64,000 nucleotides of DNA. Source: Bacteroidales bacterium (GTDB lineage: Bacteria; Bacteroidota; Bacteroidia; Bacteroidales; WCHB1-69). Positions within the stretch are counted from its first letter, which is position 1, and every line of letters starts with the position of its first letter. This document shows positions 26,304 to 35,533 of this stretch, piece after piece. Below the pieces are notes generated by a model that saw only the letters and a list, made by a program, of their open reading frames with translations, made no database searches and had not been told where the DNA came from. A program made the position numbers and the translations under genes. The DNA lies in contig JAFZKY010000057.1 of assembly GCA_017551725.1 (NCBI GenBank), forward strand, positions 62,001-126,000, read 5' to 3'.

Positions 26304-27326
26304 TTATTTATTCAAAATGATATAGACGGGAAGATGGTCGCTGTAGCCGCCCTGATAGACACCGCCGGCATACATGCGGAACGGGTAATCCATGTAGGAG
26401 CCGGATTTGGTGAACAAATAGCTTTTGCGAAAGACGTGTGCGGACTGATATCTGTACCCTTTTGCGGGCGTGACAAGACCGCCGGAGATGATGATGTTGT
26501 CGAGCATCTCCCAGGAGTCGCGGTAGGCGTACGAGCCGATGCCGTCGCGGTACATCTTCCACATTGGGTTGTATAAGTCGTTGTGGGTCAAATTTTTGGT
26601 ATTTGTTTTTGTGCCAAGGTTCTCCATGATCGCCTTGGAGTTTGGATTGTCGTTCAAGTCGCCCATGATGATGATTTTGGCGCTGGGGTGCTTGGCGAGG
26701 ATACCCGTGGCGATGTCATGCGAGAGCGAGCCGGCGGCCAGTCGCCCGGGCAGGCTTCTACGCTCCCCTCCCGACTTGGAGGGCCAATGGTTGACCAGGA
26801 TGTAGAGCGTGTCGCTCCCGTCGAGGATGCCGGTCATCAGCCACTGGTCGCGGGAGATGAACTCGGGCTGGTCCGGGACCACCAGCGGGAAGGCCGCAGT
26901 GTCGATCACGCGGAAACGGGCGGGATTATACAGGAAGGAGACATCCACCCCTCGGCGGTCGGGCGATTCGTGGTGGCACACCTTGAGCCCGAACGGGCGC
27001 AGGCGTTCCGTGGCGACCAGGTCGAGCAGCACCTGCTCGTTCTCCACCTCCGACACGCCGAGCACCACAAGTCCGCCCTCCAGTTTCATCATGTCGGCTA
27101 TGACCTGCGACAGACGGTCGAGTTTCTGCAGATAACGTTGGGATGTCCACTGGTAGCTTCCTTCGGGCAGGAACTGTTCGTCGTTCTTGTTCGGATCGTT
27201 GATGGTGTCAAACAGGTTTTCCAAATTATAGAATCCGACAACGGCCTTTGAAAAATCGTTTTGTGCTGTTATTGAACAAGTTATGGCAAAAAACAGGGCC
27301 AAAACGGTTAGAAGTCTCTTTTTCAT
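26304..27326 (-). CDS. Secreted endonuclease/exonuclease/phosphatase-family protein
   Basis: 340 aa from the ATG at 27326, giving signal peptide MKKRLLTVLALFFAITCSITA. EEP-fold motifs are visible: VGFYNLENLFDT (metal-binding Asn/Glu), ILVNHWPSKSGG, IIMGDLNDNPNS and the C-terminal GGYSDHLPVYI with the catalytic His. It cleaves phosphodiester or phosphomonoester bonds; nucleic acid, inositol phosphate and sphingomyelin are all possible substrates. Export points to scavenging. It is expected to be cotranscribed with the GT2 gene downstream. Confidence 0.88.
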   Translation of the reverse strand: MKKRLLTVLALFFAITCSITAQNDFSKAVVGFYNLENLFDTINDPNKNDEQFLPEGSYQWTSQRYLQKLDRLSQVIADMMKLEGGLVVLGVSEVENEQVLLDLVATERLRPFGLKVCHHESPDRRGVDVSFLYNPARFRVIDTAAFPLVVPDQPEFISRDQWLMTGILDGSDTLYILVNHWPSKSGGERRSLPGRLAAGSLSHDIATGILAKHPSAKIIIMGDLNDNPNSKAIMENLGTKTNTKNLTHNDLYNPMWKMYRDGIGSYAYRDSWEMLDNIIISGGLVTPAKGYRYQSAHVFRKSYLFTKSGSYMDYPFRMYAGGVYQGGYSDHLPVYIILNK

Positions 27327-27349
27327 GTTTAAAATGTCGTTTAGAACGG

Positions 27350-27357
27350 CAAAAGTA
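27350..27357 (-). promoter_or_regulatory. TACTTTTG -7 element of the EEP-family gene
   Basis: Minus-strand TACTTTTG, 23 bases before the ATG at 27326, in the divergent gap with the response regulator. Confidence 0.5.
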
Positions 27358-27424
27358 CAAAAAAATATTAAGAAATCGTGGAAATAAATTTTTAACATTT
27401 TTCGGGTGATATTGCATTTTTTTA

Positions 27425-27432
27425 TATATTTG
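27425..27432 (+). promoter_or_regulatory. TATATTTG -7 element of the response regulator
   Basis: Plus-strand TATATTTG, leaving a leader of about 85 bases before the ATG at 27522. Confidence 0.5.
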
Positions 27433-27521
27433 CACCCTTAAAAAAATCACATCGCGCTATCCTGCGCAGTTTTAGGCAATTTTGAAAAAACGAATTTTAA
27501 AATAATAATTACAAGGTATTT

Positions 27522-28298
27522 ATGGAAAAGACAAAAGGAAAAATCATGTTTGTTGACGATAGCGAGAATCTCCGCTATGTCATTAAGGATTATTTGGAAC
27601 TGAACGGCTATGAGGTCGTGGATTTCAACAACACGGACTCGGCCGCCAAGGGTTTCAACACGAAATTGTACGATTTGTGCATCATTGACATCATGACGGC
27701 CGGCAAGGACGGTTTCGCGCTCTTGCAGGACATCCGCCGCATCGACGAGGATGTTCCGGTCATCATCCTGACGGCACGGGCCAGCAAGGAGGAACGCATC
27801 AAGGGCTTCAAGCTGGGTTGTGACGACTACGTTGCCAAACCGTTCAGCATAGAGGAACTTGAGCTCCGCATCCAAGCTATCCTGAAACGCTGCCGCAAGG
27901 CCCGCCCGACGGTGGACACCATCTATCAGGAACGCATCTACAAAATGGGCAACTTCACCTTCAACTACAGCGGAATGCAGCTCATCCACCCCACCGTCAC
28001 CCGCACCCTCACCCGCAAGGAAGCCGAGCTGCTCAAACTCCTCCTCGACCATAAAAACAAACTCATCCCACGTGAAATCATTCTTAAGGAAGTCTGGGGC
28101 GACGAAGACCAGACCGTCGGCAGAAGCATGGATGTTTTCCTGACAAAACTCCGTTCCTACCTGCAAGTGGACGACATCGGCCATATTCTTCCCAAGGTCA
28201 AGGGCAAACGCAAAGTGAAATACGAAGAGGGCTATCAGCCGCTCGTTGAGATTTGCAACGCCCATGGTACCGGTTTCATCTTGAAAGTCAGAGAATAA
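27522..28298 (+). CDS. OmpR-type response regulator, orphan
   Basis: 258 aa, longer than usual because of its C-terminal tail. The receiver domain has the acidic pair in FVDDSENL, the phospho-acceptor in CIIDIMTAGKDGF, Thr in LTARAS and Lys in YVAKPF. The winged helix starts near residue 145 (RTLTRKEAELLKLL, TVGRSMDVFLTKLRSYL). The receiver has TAGKDG where MLPxxDG is usual. No histidine kinase gene is next to it, so its partner lies elsewhere. It resembles RprY of Bacteroides, but orthology is not proven. Confidence 0.9.
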   Translation: MEKTKGKIMFVDDSENLRYVIKDYLELNGYEVVDFNNTDSAAKGFNTKLYDLCIIDIMTAGKDGFALLQDIRRIDEDVPVIILTARASKEERIKGFKLGCDDYVAKPFSIEELELRIQAILKRCRKARPTVDTIYQERIYKMGNFTFNYSGMQLIHPTVTRTLTRKEAELLKLLLDHKNKLIPREIILKEVWGDEDQTVGRSMDVFLTKLRSYLQVDDIGHILPKVKGKRKVKYEEGYQPLVEICNAHGTGFILKVRE

Positions 28299-28323
28299 AC
28301 ATACTCCACCCTACCCCGCTGCC

Positions 28324-29199
28324 ATGAACATAATGATTGACAGATTGTTCGAAAAAGTGTCCGCCAACGGCCATGTGTGCGTTGGATTGGACACAGACTA
28401 CAGCTATTTGCCCGACTGGTTCGCACAACAGCACCAGACGGTTGAAGAAGGCCTTTTCCAGTTCAACAAGGCGTTGATTGACGCCACGTTGGATGTGGCC
28501 GCCTGCTACAAGGTGCAGATTGCCTATTACGAATCCTACGGGCTCCCGGGCTTAAAGGCTTACAGTAAGACATTGCAATATCTTCGCAATAATAAAGCTG
28601 TTGCAATTGCTGACATTAAACGTGGTGACATTGCCAAGACGGCGGAAATGTATGCGAAAGCGCACTTTGCCGGCGACTTTGAAGCGGATTTCATCACGCT
28701 CAGTCCCTACATGGGCCTCGACAGCCTGAACCCATACCTGCCTTACGTCAAAGAACAGGGCAAGGGACTCTTTGTCCTGATCCGAACCTCAAACGAGGGG
28801 GCCAAGGATATTGAGTACCTCCCGACGGGCGACCAACGCGTGTATCATGTGGTGGGCAAGAAAATCAACGAGCTCGGCAAGGACTTCATCGGCCAATGCG
28901 GCTTCTCCGGCGTGGGCGGTGTGATGGGTTGCACCCATTCCGACGAGGCGGCGGAGATCCGCGCCATGCTGGACACGACCTTCTTCCTGATTCCGGGATA
29001 TGGGGCGCAGGGCGGCAAGGCGGAGGATATTGCCAAGTATTTGAAAGACGGTAACGGAGGTGTGGTCAACTCCTCGCGGGGCATCCTGCTGGCCTACCGC
29101 AAGCAGGAACACGGCGAACAGGATTTCGCCGGCTGCGCCCGACAGGAAGCCATACGTATGCGCGACGACATCCTCCGTGCCATCGCAGAAAACCAATAA
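28324..29199 (+). CDS. pyrF: Orotidine-5'-phosphate decarboxylase (long form)
   Basis: 291 aa, the length of the archaeal/actinobacterial-type OMP decarboxylase. The catalytic block AIADIKRGDIAKTAEMYA contains the Asp-Lys-Asp core; VGLDTDYSY and the C-terminal LIPGYGAQGG phosphate-binding loop are also present. It converts OMP to UMP, the last step of de novo pyrimidine synthesis. It heads a tight pyrF-pyrK-pyrD operon; pyrK begins 4 bases after its stop. An alternative start at 28333 is possible. Confidence 0.95.
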   Translation: MNIMIDRLFEKVSANGHVCVGLDTDYSYLPDWFAQQHQTVEEGLFQFNKALIDATLDVAACYKVQIAYYESYGLPGLKAYSKTLQYLRNNKAVAIADIKRGDIAKTAEMYAKAHFAGDFEADFITLSPYMGLDSLNPYLPYVKEQGKGLFVLIRTSNEGAKDIEYLPTGDQRVYHVVGKKINELGKDFIGQCGFSGVGGVMGCTHSDEAAEIRAMLDTTFFLIPGYGAQGGKAEDIAKYLKDGNGGVVNSSRGILLAYRKQEHGEQDFAGCARQEAIRMRDDILRAIAENQ

Positions 29200-29203
29200 C
29201 AAT

Positions 29204-29941
29204 ATGGACTATTTTGAATCCAAGGTCGTCGGCCAGGAACAGCTCACGGATGACATCTTCGTTCTGAAGGTGGAACGCCGCGGTGCTGTGGTGGCCGCCG
29301 GCCAATTTTTTATGCTTAAATGTTGGGACAAAGAGCTGACGCTCATGCGTCCCATCAGCCTCTTCAAGGCAGATGAGGATACATTATATTTTATGTACCG
29401 AGTCATCGGCAAGGGCACGCGGTGGCTTTCCGTCTTGCGTCCGGGTGATACGGTCATGCTCCTGGGCGCTCTGGGCACGGGTTTCCCCGTGCGGGAAGTC
29501 AAGGGCAAGGTGGCCCTCGTGGGCGGCGGATTGGGCATTCCCCCACTCTGCCATACGGCCCGCGATCTTCACGACTTGGGCATCGAGACGGATGTGTTTG
29601 TGGGCTATCGCGACACGATGTTCGCCTTGGAGGAGTTCGAACCCTACGCCCATGCCATCTTCGTGGCCACGGAAAAGGGCGACGAAGGATACCACGGTTT
29701 TGTCACCGACCTGCTGAAGCCAGAAGCCTACGATGCCGTGTTCACCTGCGGTCCGGAAATCATGATGCGCAAGGTGGCCGCGATGTGTGCCGGGAAAGAG
29801 GTCCCTTGCTGGTGTTCCATGGAGCACCGGATGGCCTGCGGTATCGGCGCCTGCCTCGGATGCAGTATCCGCACAACGGAAGGCATGAAGCGGGTTTGCA
29901 AGGATGGACCAGTCTTCCCCGCCCATCTGTTGTTTCACTAA
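29204..29941 (+). CDS. pyrK: Dihydroorotate dehydrogenase electron-transfer subunit
   Basis: 245 aa from the ATG at 29204. A flavodoxin-reductase-like FAD-binding half (LMRPISLFKAD, the RxYS-like FAD motif) is followed by an NAD-binding half (VALVGGGLGIPPL) and the [2Fe-2S] cluster region MACGIGACLGCSIRT with further Cys downstream (KRVCKDG). It passes electrons from PyrD to NAD+. Gene order pyrF-pyrK-pyrD supports the assignment. Confidence 0.93.
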   Translation: MDYFESKVVGQEQLTDDIFVLKVERRGAVVAAGQFFMLKCWDKELTLMRPISLFKADEDTLYFMYRVIGKGTRWLSVLRPGDTVMLLGALGTGFPVREVKGKVALVGGGLGIPPLCHTARDLHDLGIETDVFVGYRDTMFALEEFEPYAHAIFVATEKGDEGYHGFVTDLLKPEAYDAVFTCGPEIMMRKVAAMCAGKEVPCWCSMEHRMACGIGACLGCSIRTTEGMKRVCKDGPVFPAHLLFH

Positions 29942-29956
29942 TCAAAAACGAATGTC

Positions 29957-30856
29957 ATGACATTATCCACGACCATAAACGGAGTTTTCTTCAAGAATCC
30001 CATTATCGCCGCGTCCGGCACGTTCGGCTTCGGCGGCGAGTATAACGAGTTGTATGATGTGGGCTGCCTCGGCGGCATCAGTTCCAAAGGGCTGACACTC
30101 AACCCCAAAGACGGCAACGACGGCATCCGCGTCTTTGAAACGCCCTCGGGTATGATGAACAGCGTGGGACTGCAGAATCCCGGCGTGGAGGCTTTCATTC
30201 GGGACGGAATCCCCGCCATGCGCAAGTTCGACACCGTGTTGATTGCCAACATGGGCGGCAGCTGTATGGAGGACTATGTGGCGGGGGCCGAAATGCTCTC
30301 CCGTGCGGACATCGACATGCTGGAGCTCAATATCTCCTGTCCCAATGTGAAGAGCGGAGGTATGGCGTTCGGACTGAAGGCCGACGTTGCGAAGGAGGTG
30401 GTGGCTGCTGTGCGCCAGGTGTGCAACAAACCCTTGATGGTCAAACTGTCGCCCAATGCCGAAAACATCGTTGAAATGGCACTCGCCTGCGAAGAGGCCG
30501 GAGCCGACTCGCTCTCGCTGGTGAACACCTTCCAGGCCATGGCCATTGACATACGCACTCGGAAATCCGTGTTCCAAAATTTGTATGCCGGGCTTTCCGG
30601 TCCCGCCATCAAGCCGATAGCCCTGCGCATGGTTCACTCGGTGTGCAAGGCCGTGCACGTGCCCGTGGTCGGCATCGGCGGCATCTCCACCGCCACCGAT
30701 GTGCTGGAATTCATCATGGTTGGCGCTTCGGCGGTGCAGATCGGCACGGTGAACTTCACCAACCCCACAGCAGGTCGCGATATCCTCGCCGAGCTGGAGG
30801 CGCTGTGTGAAAGGGAAGGAATCAAGGATATTGAAGCTATTCGGGGAGTGTTATAA
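29957..30856 (+). CDS. pyrD: Dihydroorotate dehydrogenase, class 1B catalytic subunit
   Basis: 299 aa. FMN-binding TIM barrel with [20 protein letters not shown], the catalytic-Cys region [14 protein letters not shown] (Cys is the class 1 base), [12 protein letters not shown] and the phosphate-binding [14 protein letters not shown]. It oxidises dihydroorotate to orotate together with PyrK. Last gene of the pyr operon. Confidence 0.95.
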   Translation: MTLSTTINGVFFKNPIIAASGTFGFGGEYNELYDVGCLGGISSKGLTLNPKDGNDGIRVFETPSGMMNSVGLQNPGVEAFIRDGIPAMRKFDTVLIANMGGSCMEDYVAGAEMLSRADIDMLELNISCPNVKSGGMAFGLKADVAKEVVAAVRQVCNKPLMVKLSPNAENIVEMALACEEAGADSLSLVNTFQAMAIDIRTRKSVFQNLYAGLSGPAIKPIALRMVHSVCKAVHVPVVGIGGISTATDVLEFIMVGASAVQIGTVNFTNPTAGRDILAELEALCEREGIKDIEAIRGVL

Positions 30857-30927
30857 AATTAATGTCCTGAAAGAAAATAACGATCCTGCTTTTTACTATT
30901 TGTAGAACGTTTTTTCTCGTATAAATA

Positions 30928-30962
30928 GTTGTAGTTATTCCTTATTTTATATTTTTGCAAAA
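30928..30962 (+). promoter_or_regulatory. Promoter and palindrome of the toxin-antitoxin operon
   Basis: GTTG at 30928-30931, 18 bases, then TATTTTTG at 30950-30957. The perfect 10-bp palindrome TTTTGCAAAA (30953-30962) overlaps the -7 element, as expected for an operator bound by the antitoxin. Confidence 0.6.
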
Positions 30963-30977
30963 TAAAACAATAACGAA

Positions 30978-31190
30978 ATGGCAACAATTACTATAACCAC
31001 AAAGAAAAAATCCCAATTGGATTTGTTTATTGCCTTGGCTAAAGAGATGAAGATAAAATACACATCCAATTCCGATCGTCCTAAAAACGAAATAGAAAAA
31101 GCTGATGAGGATATTCGTTTGGGGCGGGTTTACAAAGCGGAAAGTGTAGATGACATGTTTAATCAAATTCTTGGGGAGGGGAATTGGTGA
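30978..31190 (+). CDS. Type II antitoxin partner of YafQ-like toxin
   Basis: 70 aa, acidic and charged, with an N-terminal strand (ATITITTKKKSQ) and a C-terminal tail ending DDMFNQILGEGNW. It precedes the toxin gene by one base, the standard order and coupling of type II pairs. I assign the role from context; the DNA-binding fold is not clear. Confidence 0.8.
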   Translation: MATITITTKKKSQLDLFIALAKEMKIKYTSNSDRPKNEIEKADEDIRLGRVYKAESVDDMFNQILGEGNW

Positions 31191-31191
31191 A

Positions 31192-31470
31192 ATGTACTCT
31201 GTTGAATATACTAATCAGTTTAAAAAAGACTTAAAGCGCTGTCAAAAACAAGGTCGAAATTTGAGATTGATCCATACTGCAATTTCCATTTTAAGAGAAG
31301 ATGGTGCACTCCCACCTGAATATAAACCGCATAGACTGCATGGCCAATATGCTGGGAAATGGGAGTGTCATATTCAACCGGACTGGCTTTTGATTTGGGA
31401 ACAATATGACAATGAACTTCGCATGATTATGACAAACACTGGTACACATTCAGAGTTGTTCAAAAAATAA
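31192..31470 (+). CDS. YafQ/RelE-family mRNA interferase toxin
   Basis: 92 aa from the ATG at 31192. The pattern YTNQFKKDLKRCQKQGRNL, then LPPEYKPHRLHGQYAGKWECHI, then PDWLLIWE and a C-terminal RMIMTNTGTHSELF is the YafQ family, with the basic and His residues used for ribosome-dependent mRNA cleavage. AT-rich codon use contrasts with the GC-richer pyr and cdd neighbours, which suggests recent acquisition. Confidence 0.92.
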   Translation: MYSVEYTNQFKKDLKRCQKQGRNLRLIHTAISILREDGALPPEYKPHRLHGQYAGKWECHIQPDWLLIWEQYDNELRMIMTNTGTHSELFKK

Positions 31471-31482
31471 AACCACTACAAT

Positions 31483-31968
31483 ATGAAGACCGTTGAACTA
31501 ACTTCTAAAATCATCGTTTATGAGGACCGCAGCGAAGTGCCGGTTGAATTGATGGCACTCATCGCCCAGGCAGAAGAGGCTGCGCGACGTGCGTATGCCC
31601 CCTACTCCCGCTTTCAAGTCGGGGCGGCGGTGCTGATGAACAACGGCAAGGTTGTCACTGGCTGCAACCAAGAGAACGCCGTCTTCCCGGCGGGGCTTTG
31701 TGCGGAGCGGACGGCGGCATTTGCCGCTTCGGCCCAATATCCGGAGGTGCCGTTTTCCAAGATCGCCATCACAGCCATCAACCCGGTGGAGGTCCTGAAA
31801 CAGCCGGTGTCGCCCTGCGGAAGCTGCCGGCAGGTACTCTATGAGTATGAAAGCAAATTCAACCAGCCTATCGAGGTCATCCTCGCCGGACAGGAGGGTC
31901 CTGTCTATCATTTTCACTGTGTCGAAGACCTGCTGCCCTACACATTCCATGCCGGTTTTCTGCCGTGA
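31483..31968 (+). CDS. cdd: Cytidine deaminase
   Basis: 161 aa. The zinc site is complete: CAERTA (Cys, catalytic Glu) near residue 68 and PCGSCRQ near 106. YSRFQVGAAVL and the ENAVFPAGLC loop match homotetrameric cytidine deaminases. It deaminates cytidine and deoxycytidine for pyrimidine salvage, which fits the nearby pyr operon. It begins 12 bases after the toxin gene and may depend on the toxin-antitoxin promoter. Confidence 0.94.
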   Translation: MKTVELTSKIIVYEDRSEVPVELMALIAQAEEAARRAYAPYSRFQVGAAVLMNNGKVVTGCNQENAVFPAGLCAERTAAFAASAQYPEVPFSKIAITAINPVEVLKQPVSPCGSCRQVLYEYESKFNQPIEVILAGQEGPVYHFHCVEDLLPYTFHAGFLP

Positions 31969-31994
31969 GAGGGCGGGTTGTTCATAACTTTATG

Positions 31995-32025
31995 AAAGTC
32001 GGGTGGAAGCCTGACTTTTTTTTTT
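31995..32025 (+). terminator. Terminator after cdd
   Basis: AAGTCGGG pairs with CCTGACTT (one G-T wobble) and runs into nine or more T. Confidence 0.85.
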
Positions 32026-32072
32026 CGATATTTGCGCCGTGATTACATGTCAATTCTCAAGTAGTTTAATTT

Positions 32073-33638
32073 ATGGAAAACAAGACTGTTACAGATAAAA
32101 GACAGGCAAAAGGATTATCGTATAACCGGATGGAGACGGTGATGGGGGTAACGGGCAAGCTCACCCCTCAAGCCATAGAGTTTGAAGAGGCCGTATTGGG
32201 TGCCCTGATGATTGACGACAACGCCGTCACATCGGTGTTGGATGTGCTTTCACCCAAGATGTTCTACCTGGAAGCCCACCAGCATATCTTCTCCGCCATC
32301 AACAAGCTCTTCGGCATGGCCGAGCCCATCGACCTGCTGACGGTGACCAACCAGTTGCGCAAGGACAAACTCCTTGATGTCGTGGGTGGCGCGTCCTATC
32401 TGGCAATGCTCACCAACCGTGTGACCTCTTCGGCAAACGTTGAATACCATGCCCGCATCGTGATGGAGAAATTCGTGGTGCGCGAGCTTATCCACAATTG
32501 TAACAGTATCATCACGGATTCCTACGACGAGTCGGCGGATGTGCTGCAACTGCTTGACCAGGCGGAGACGAAGATTTTCAACATCATTGAAAGCAATTTC
32601 AAACGCGATAGCAAGGAACTGCATCAGGTGGTGCGCACCGCGCTTGACAACCTGAACCAAATACGGGAACATTCGGACGAGCTGCAGGGCGTGCCTTGCG
32701 GAATCCGCGCCATCGACGAAAAAACAGGCGGTTGGCAGAAGTCCGACCTCATTATTATGGCCGGTCGTCCCGGTATGGGCAAGACCTCCTTTGTGTTGAC
32801 CATCGCCCGCAACGCCGCCATCGACTACAATATGCCAGTAGCCTTTTTCTCGCTGGAAATGTCGGCTACGCAGCTCGTGCAACGTATGTTCTCCATGGAA
32901 TCCGGCGTCAATTCCGAACACATCTCCAAGGGCACGCTGACGGCAGAGGAGTGGCAGAAGTTGATGGATAATGTGGGCAGGCTGGAAACTTCCAACCTGA
33001 TTATCGACGACACTCCTGCCCTGTCTGTTTTCGATTTGCGCGCCAAGTGCCGTCGGTTGAAGCACAAACACGACATTAAATTGGTGATTGTGGACTACTT
33101 GCAGTTGATGCAAGGTAATGCCGACGGTTCCTCGAAAGGCGGCAACCGTGAACAGGAAATCAGCTATATCTCCCGTTCACTGAAGGCGTTGGCCAAGGAG
33201 TTGGATATTCCCGTCATCGCATTGGCCCAGCTGAGCCGTGCCGTGGAGACCCGTGGCGGCAGCAAACGCCCCATGCTTTCCGACCTTCGTGAGTCGGGTT
33301 CCATCGAGCAGGATGCCGACATGGTGCTGTTCATCTATCGTCCGGAATATTATCACATGGATGTCTTTGAAGAGGACCAGACTCCAGCCGCCGGCCTTGC
33401 GGAAATCATGTTCGAGAAAAACCGTCACGGCAGCAACGGCAATATCAGGGTTCGTTTTCAGAAACAATATACCAAGTTTTCGGATGTGGATACGGTTCTC
33501 TTCTCCGAGGAGGGCGAAAGTGCCGACACCAATGCCCGTATTATGCCCAACACGCATTTCGACACCATCGATGCCAGCTTCAACGAGGATGATGGCGGCC
33601 CGTATGATATTCCCCAAGACAACTCCATGCCTTTTTAG
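32073..33638 (+). CDS. dnaB: Replicative DNA helicase DnaB
   Basis: 521 aa. The N-terminal domain (EFEEAVLGALMIDDNAV) binds DnaG; the RecA-like domain has Walker A MAGRPGMGKTSF near residue 230, Walker B VIVDYLQLM near 345, and the DnaB motifs LSRAVETRGGSKRPMLSDLR and ESGSIEQDADMVLFIYRP. It unwinds DNA at the replication fork. The C-terminal tail is acidic. Not a phage gene by context. trmH-type methyltransferase begins 2 bases later. Confidence 0.96.
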   Translation: MENKTVTDKRQAKGLSYNRMETVMGVTGKLTPQAIEFEEAVLGALMIDDNAVTSVLDVLSPKMFYLEAHQHIFSAINKLFGMAEPIDLLTVTNQLRKDKLLDVVGGASYLAMLTNRVTSSANVEYHARIVMEKFVVRELIHNCNSIITDSYDESADVLQLLDQAETKIFNIIESNFKRDSKELHQVVRTALDNLNQIREHSDELQGVPCGIRAIDEKTGGWQKSDLIIMAGRPGMGKTSFVLTIARNAAIDYNMPVAFFSLEMSATQLVQRMFSMESGVNSEHISKGTLTAEEWQKLMDNVGRLETSNLIIDDTPALSVFDLRAKCRRLKHKHDIKLVIVDYLQLMQGNADGSSKGGNREQEISYISRSLKALAKELDIPVIALAQLSRAVETRGGSKRPMLSDLRESGSIEQDADMVLFIYRPEYYHMDVFEEDQTPAAGLAEIMFEKNRHGSNGNIRVRFQKQYTKFSDVDTVLFSEEGESADTNARIMPNTHFDTIDASFNEDDGGPYDIPQDNSMPF

Positions 33639-33640
33639 CG

Positions 33641-34171
33641 ATGAAGAAATTATCCATGGAAGAGTTGCACCGCATCTCTCCTGAGCAGTTCAAGGCGCAG
33701 GAGAAGGTTCCGATTGTGGTGGTCTTGGACAGTATTCGTAGCATGAACAATGTGGGTTCTGTTTTCCGCACCTGCGATGCTTTCAAGATTGAAAAGCTGT
33801 ACTTGTGCGGCATCACGGCCTGCCCGCCCAACAAGGAGATCAGCAAGACAGCCTTGGGCGCCACGGAGAGCGTGGACTGGGAATATGCGGAAGATGTGAT
33901 GCCGCTGGCCGAACGTTTGAAACAGGAAGGCTACGCCGTCCTGATGGTCGAACAGGTGGACGAATCCCGCAAATTGCAGGATGTCAATTTTAAAGACTAC
34001 GAAAAGGTGGCCTTGGTGGTGGGCAACGAGGTGTTTGGCGTTGACGAGCGCCTGCTGCCCGTTTGCGATGCCGCCGTGGAAATCCCGCAGTTCGGCACCA
34101 AACATTCGCTGAATGTGACGATTGCGGCGGGTATCGTCATCTGGGAAGCCGTGCGCCAGATGGCCCTATAA
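33641..34171 (+). CDS. SpoU/TrmH-family RNA 2'-O-methyltransferase
   Basis: 176 aa. The three SPOUT motifs are visible: LDSIRSMNNVGSVFRTCDAF, LVVGNEVFGVDERLL and IPQFGTKHSLNVTIAAGIV, which builds the trefoil-knot SAM site. It methylates a ribose in tRNA or rRNA; the target base is not predictable. It overlaps ispG on the other strand by 6 bases at the stop. Confidence 0.93.
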   Translation: MKKLSMEELHRISPEQFKAQEKVPIVVVLDSIRSMNNVGSVFRTCDAFKIEKLYLCGITACPPNKEISKTALGATESVDWEYAEDVMPLAERLKQEGYAVLMVEQVDESRKLQDVNFKDYEKVALVVGNEVFGVDERLLPVCDAAVEIPQFGTKHSLNVTIAAGIVIWEAVRQMAL

Positions 34172-35515
34172 CGACCACTCCCCTACTAATTGTGCCAGCT
34201 GATCCAAGGCCTCATCCACCGTGACGGCACCCGTAAGCCGTTGTTTCCCTTTATAAACACAAACCAACCCGTTCGAGGCACCCACAATGCCGAAGTCGGC
34301 GTCGGCCATCTCTCCCGGCCCGTTGACAATACATCCCATCACCCCTATTTTAAGTCCCGGATAACCGGAAAACCGCTCCTTGACCTTGGTCAGGACGGAC
34401 TGGATGTCGTATTGTGTGCGTCCGCAGGAGGGACAGGATACGAAGTCCGTCTTGGTCATGCGGATGCGGCAGGCCTGGAGAATGACAGCTTCCAGATTCC
34501 GGATTTCGGTTTCCGGAAAATGCGGGTTTTCCAAACGGATGTCCCGGATGCGATGCTTGAAATAGGCATAACCGGCCAATGTGGCGGCCTTGGCCATCCA
34601 CAGGTCGAAGTCGGTGTCATCACTGGAAAACACAAGCGTATCATCTTGAACATCGGCGTCTTCCGGACGTGTTTGTTGTACGGCCCGCAGTAGTGTGTGC
34701 GCGAAGGGTGTCTCCTGCTCCGGCGGCTCGGTGAGCGATACGCGGATGGTGTCGCCCACGTGCATGAGCAGTAGCGCGCCAATGCCGGCGGCAGATTTCA
34801 CGCGCCCCTCCAGCCCGCTGCCGGCTTCCGTGACACCCAGATGCAACGGATAGGTGCAACCCCGCTTCTCCATCTCCTCATGCAGCAGAATGGTGGCTTC
34901 CATCATGGTCAGCACGTTGCTGGATTTCATGGAGATGACCACTTTGTGGAAATCATATCGTTCACAGATGTCAATCCATTCCAGTGCCGATTGGACCATG
35001 GCATTCGGGGTGTTGCCGTAACGGCTCACGATGCGGTCGCAGAGCGAGCCGTGGTTGATGCCGATGCGGATGGCCGTGTCATGTTTCCGGCATTGTTCCA
35101 GCAGCGGCGCGGCACGCATAGCCATGCGCTCCACGGCAGCGGCGTATTCTGTATCGTTCAAGTCCAGGTGGGAGAAGTTGCGCTTGTCCACATAGTTGCC
35201 CGGATTGATGCGTACCTTTTCGACCACAGAAGCCACGGCTTCCGCCACCTTGGGGTTGAAATGCACATCGGCGACGATGGGCGTTTGTATGCCCTCGGCC
35301 CGAAGACGCTCTTTAATCTGCCGTAACGGCTCCACCTCTTTCAGCGAGGGCACGGTGATGCGGATCATCTCCGCCCCGTTCTGCATCATGCGATGGCATT
35401 GTGCCACAGTGGCCGCCACATCCATTGTGTCGGTGTTGGTCATCGACTGCACCACCACAGGCGCATTGCCTCCGATTCTGACGTTGCCGATGGAAAATTC
35501 GGTCTTGCTGTTCAT
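34166..35515 (-). CDS. ispG: 4-hydroxy-3-methylbut-2-enyl diphosphate synthase
   Basis: 449 aa. N-terminal TIM barrel: VQSMTNTDTMDVAATVAQ, VADVHFNPKVA, RINPGN. The C-terminal [4Fe-4S] domain has SCPSCGRTQYD and the third ligand in GCIVNGPGEMADADFG. It makes HMBDP in the MEP isoprenoid pathway. Many Bacteroidetes and plant enzymes carry a long insertion and exceed 600 aa; this one is much shorter yet longer than the 370-aa E. coli form, with only about 70 extra residues between the two domains. Confidence 0.94.
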   Translation of the reverse strand: MNSKTEFSIGNVRIGGNAPVVVQSMTNTDTMDVAATVAQCHRMMQNGAEMIRITVPSLKEVEPLRQIKERLRAEGIQTPIVADVHFNPKVAEAVASVVEKVRINPGNYVDKRNFSHLDLNDTEYAAAVERMAMRAAPLLEQCRKHDTAIRIGINHGSLCDRIVSRYGNTPNAMVQSALEWIDICERYDFHKVVISMKSSNVLTMMEATILLHEEMEKRGCTYPLHLGVTEAGSGLEGRVKSAAGIGALLLMHVGDTIRVSLTEPPEQETPFAHTLLRAVQQTRPEDADVQDDTLVFSSDDTDFDLWMAKAATLAGYAYFKHRIRDIRLENPHFPETEIRNLEAVILQACRIRMTKTDFVSCPSCGRTQYDIQSVLTKVKERFSGYPGLKIGVMGCIVNGPGEMADADFGIVGASNGLVCVYKGKQRLTGAVTVDEALDQLAQLVGEWSL

Positions 35516-35533
35516 CGTTTGAAAAGTTGGTGA

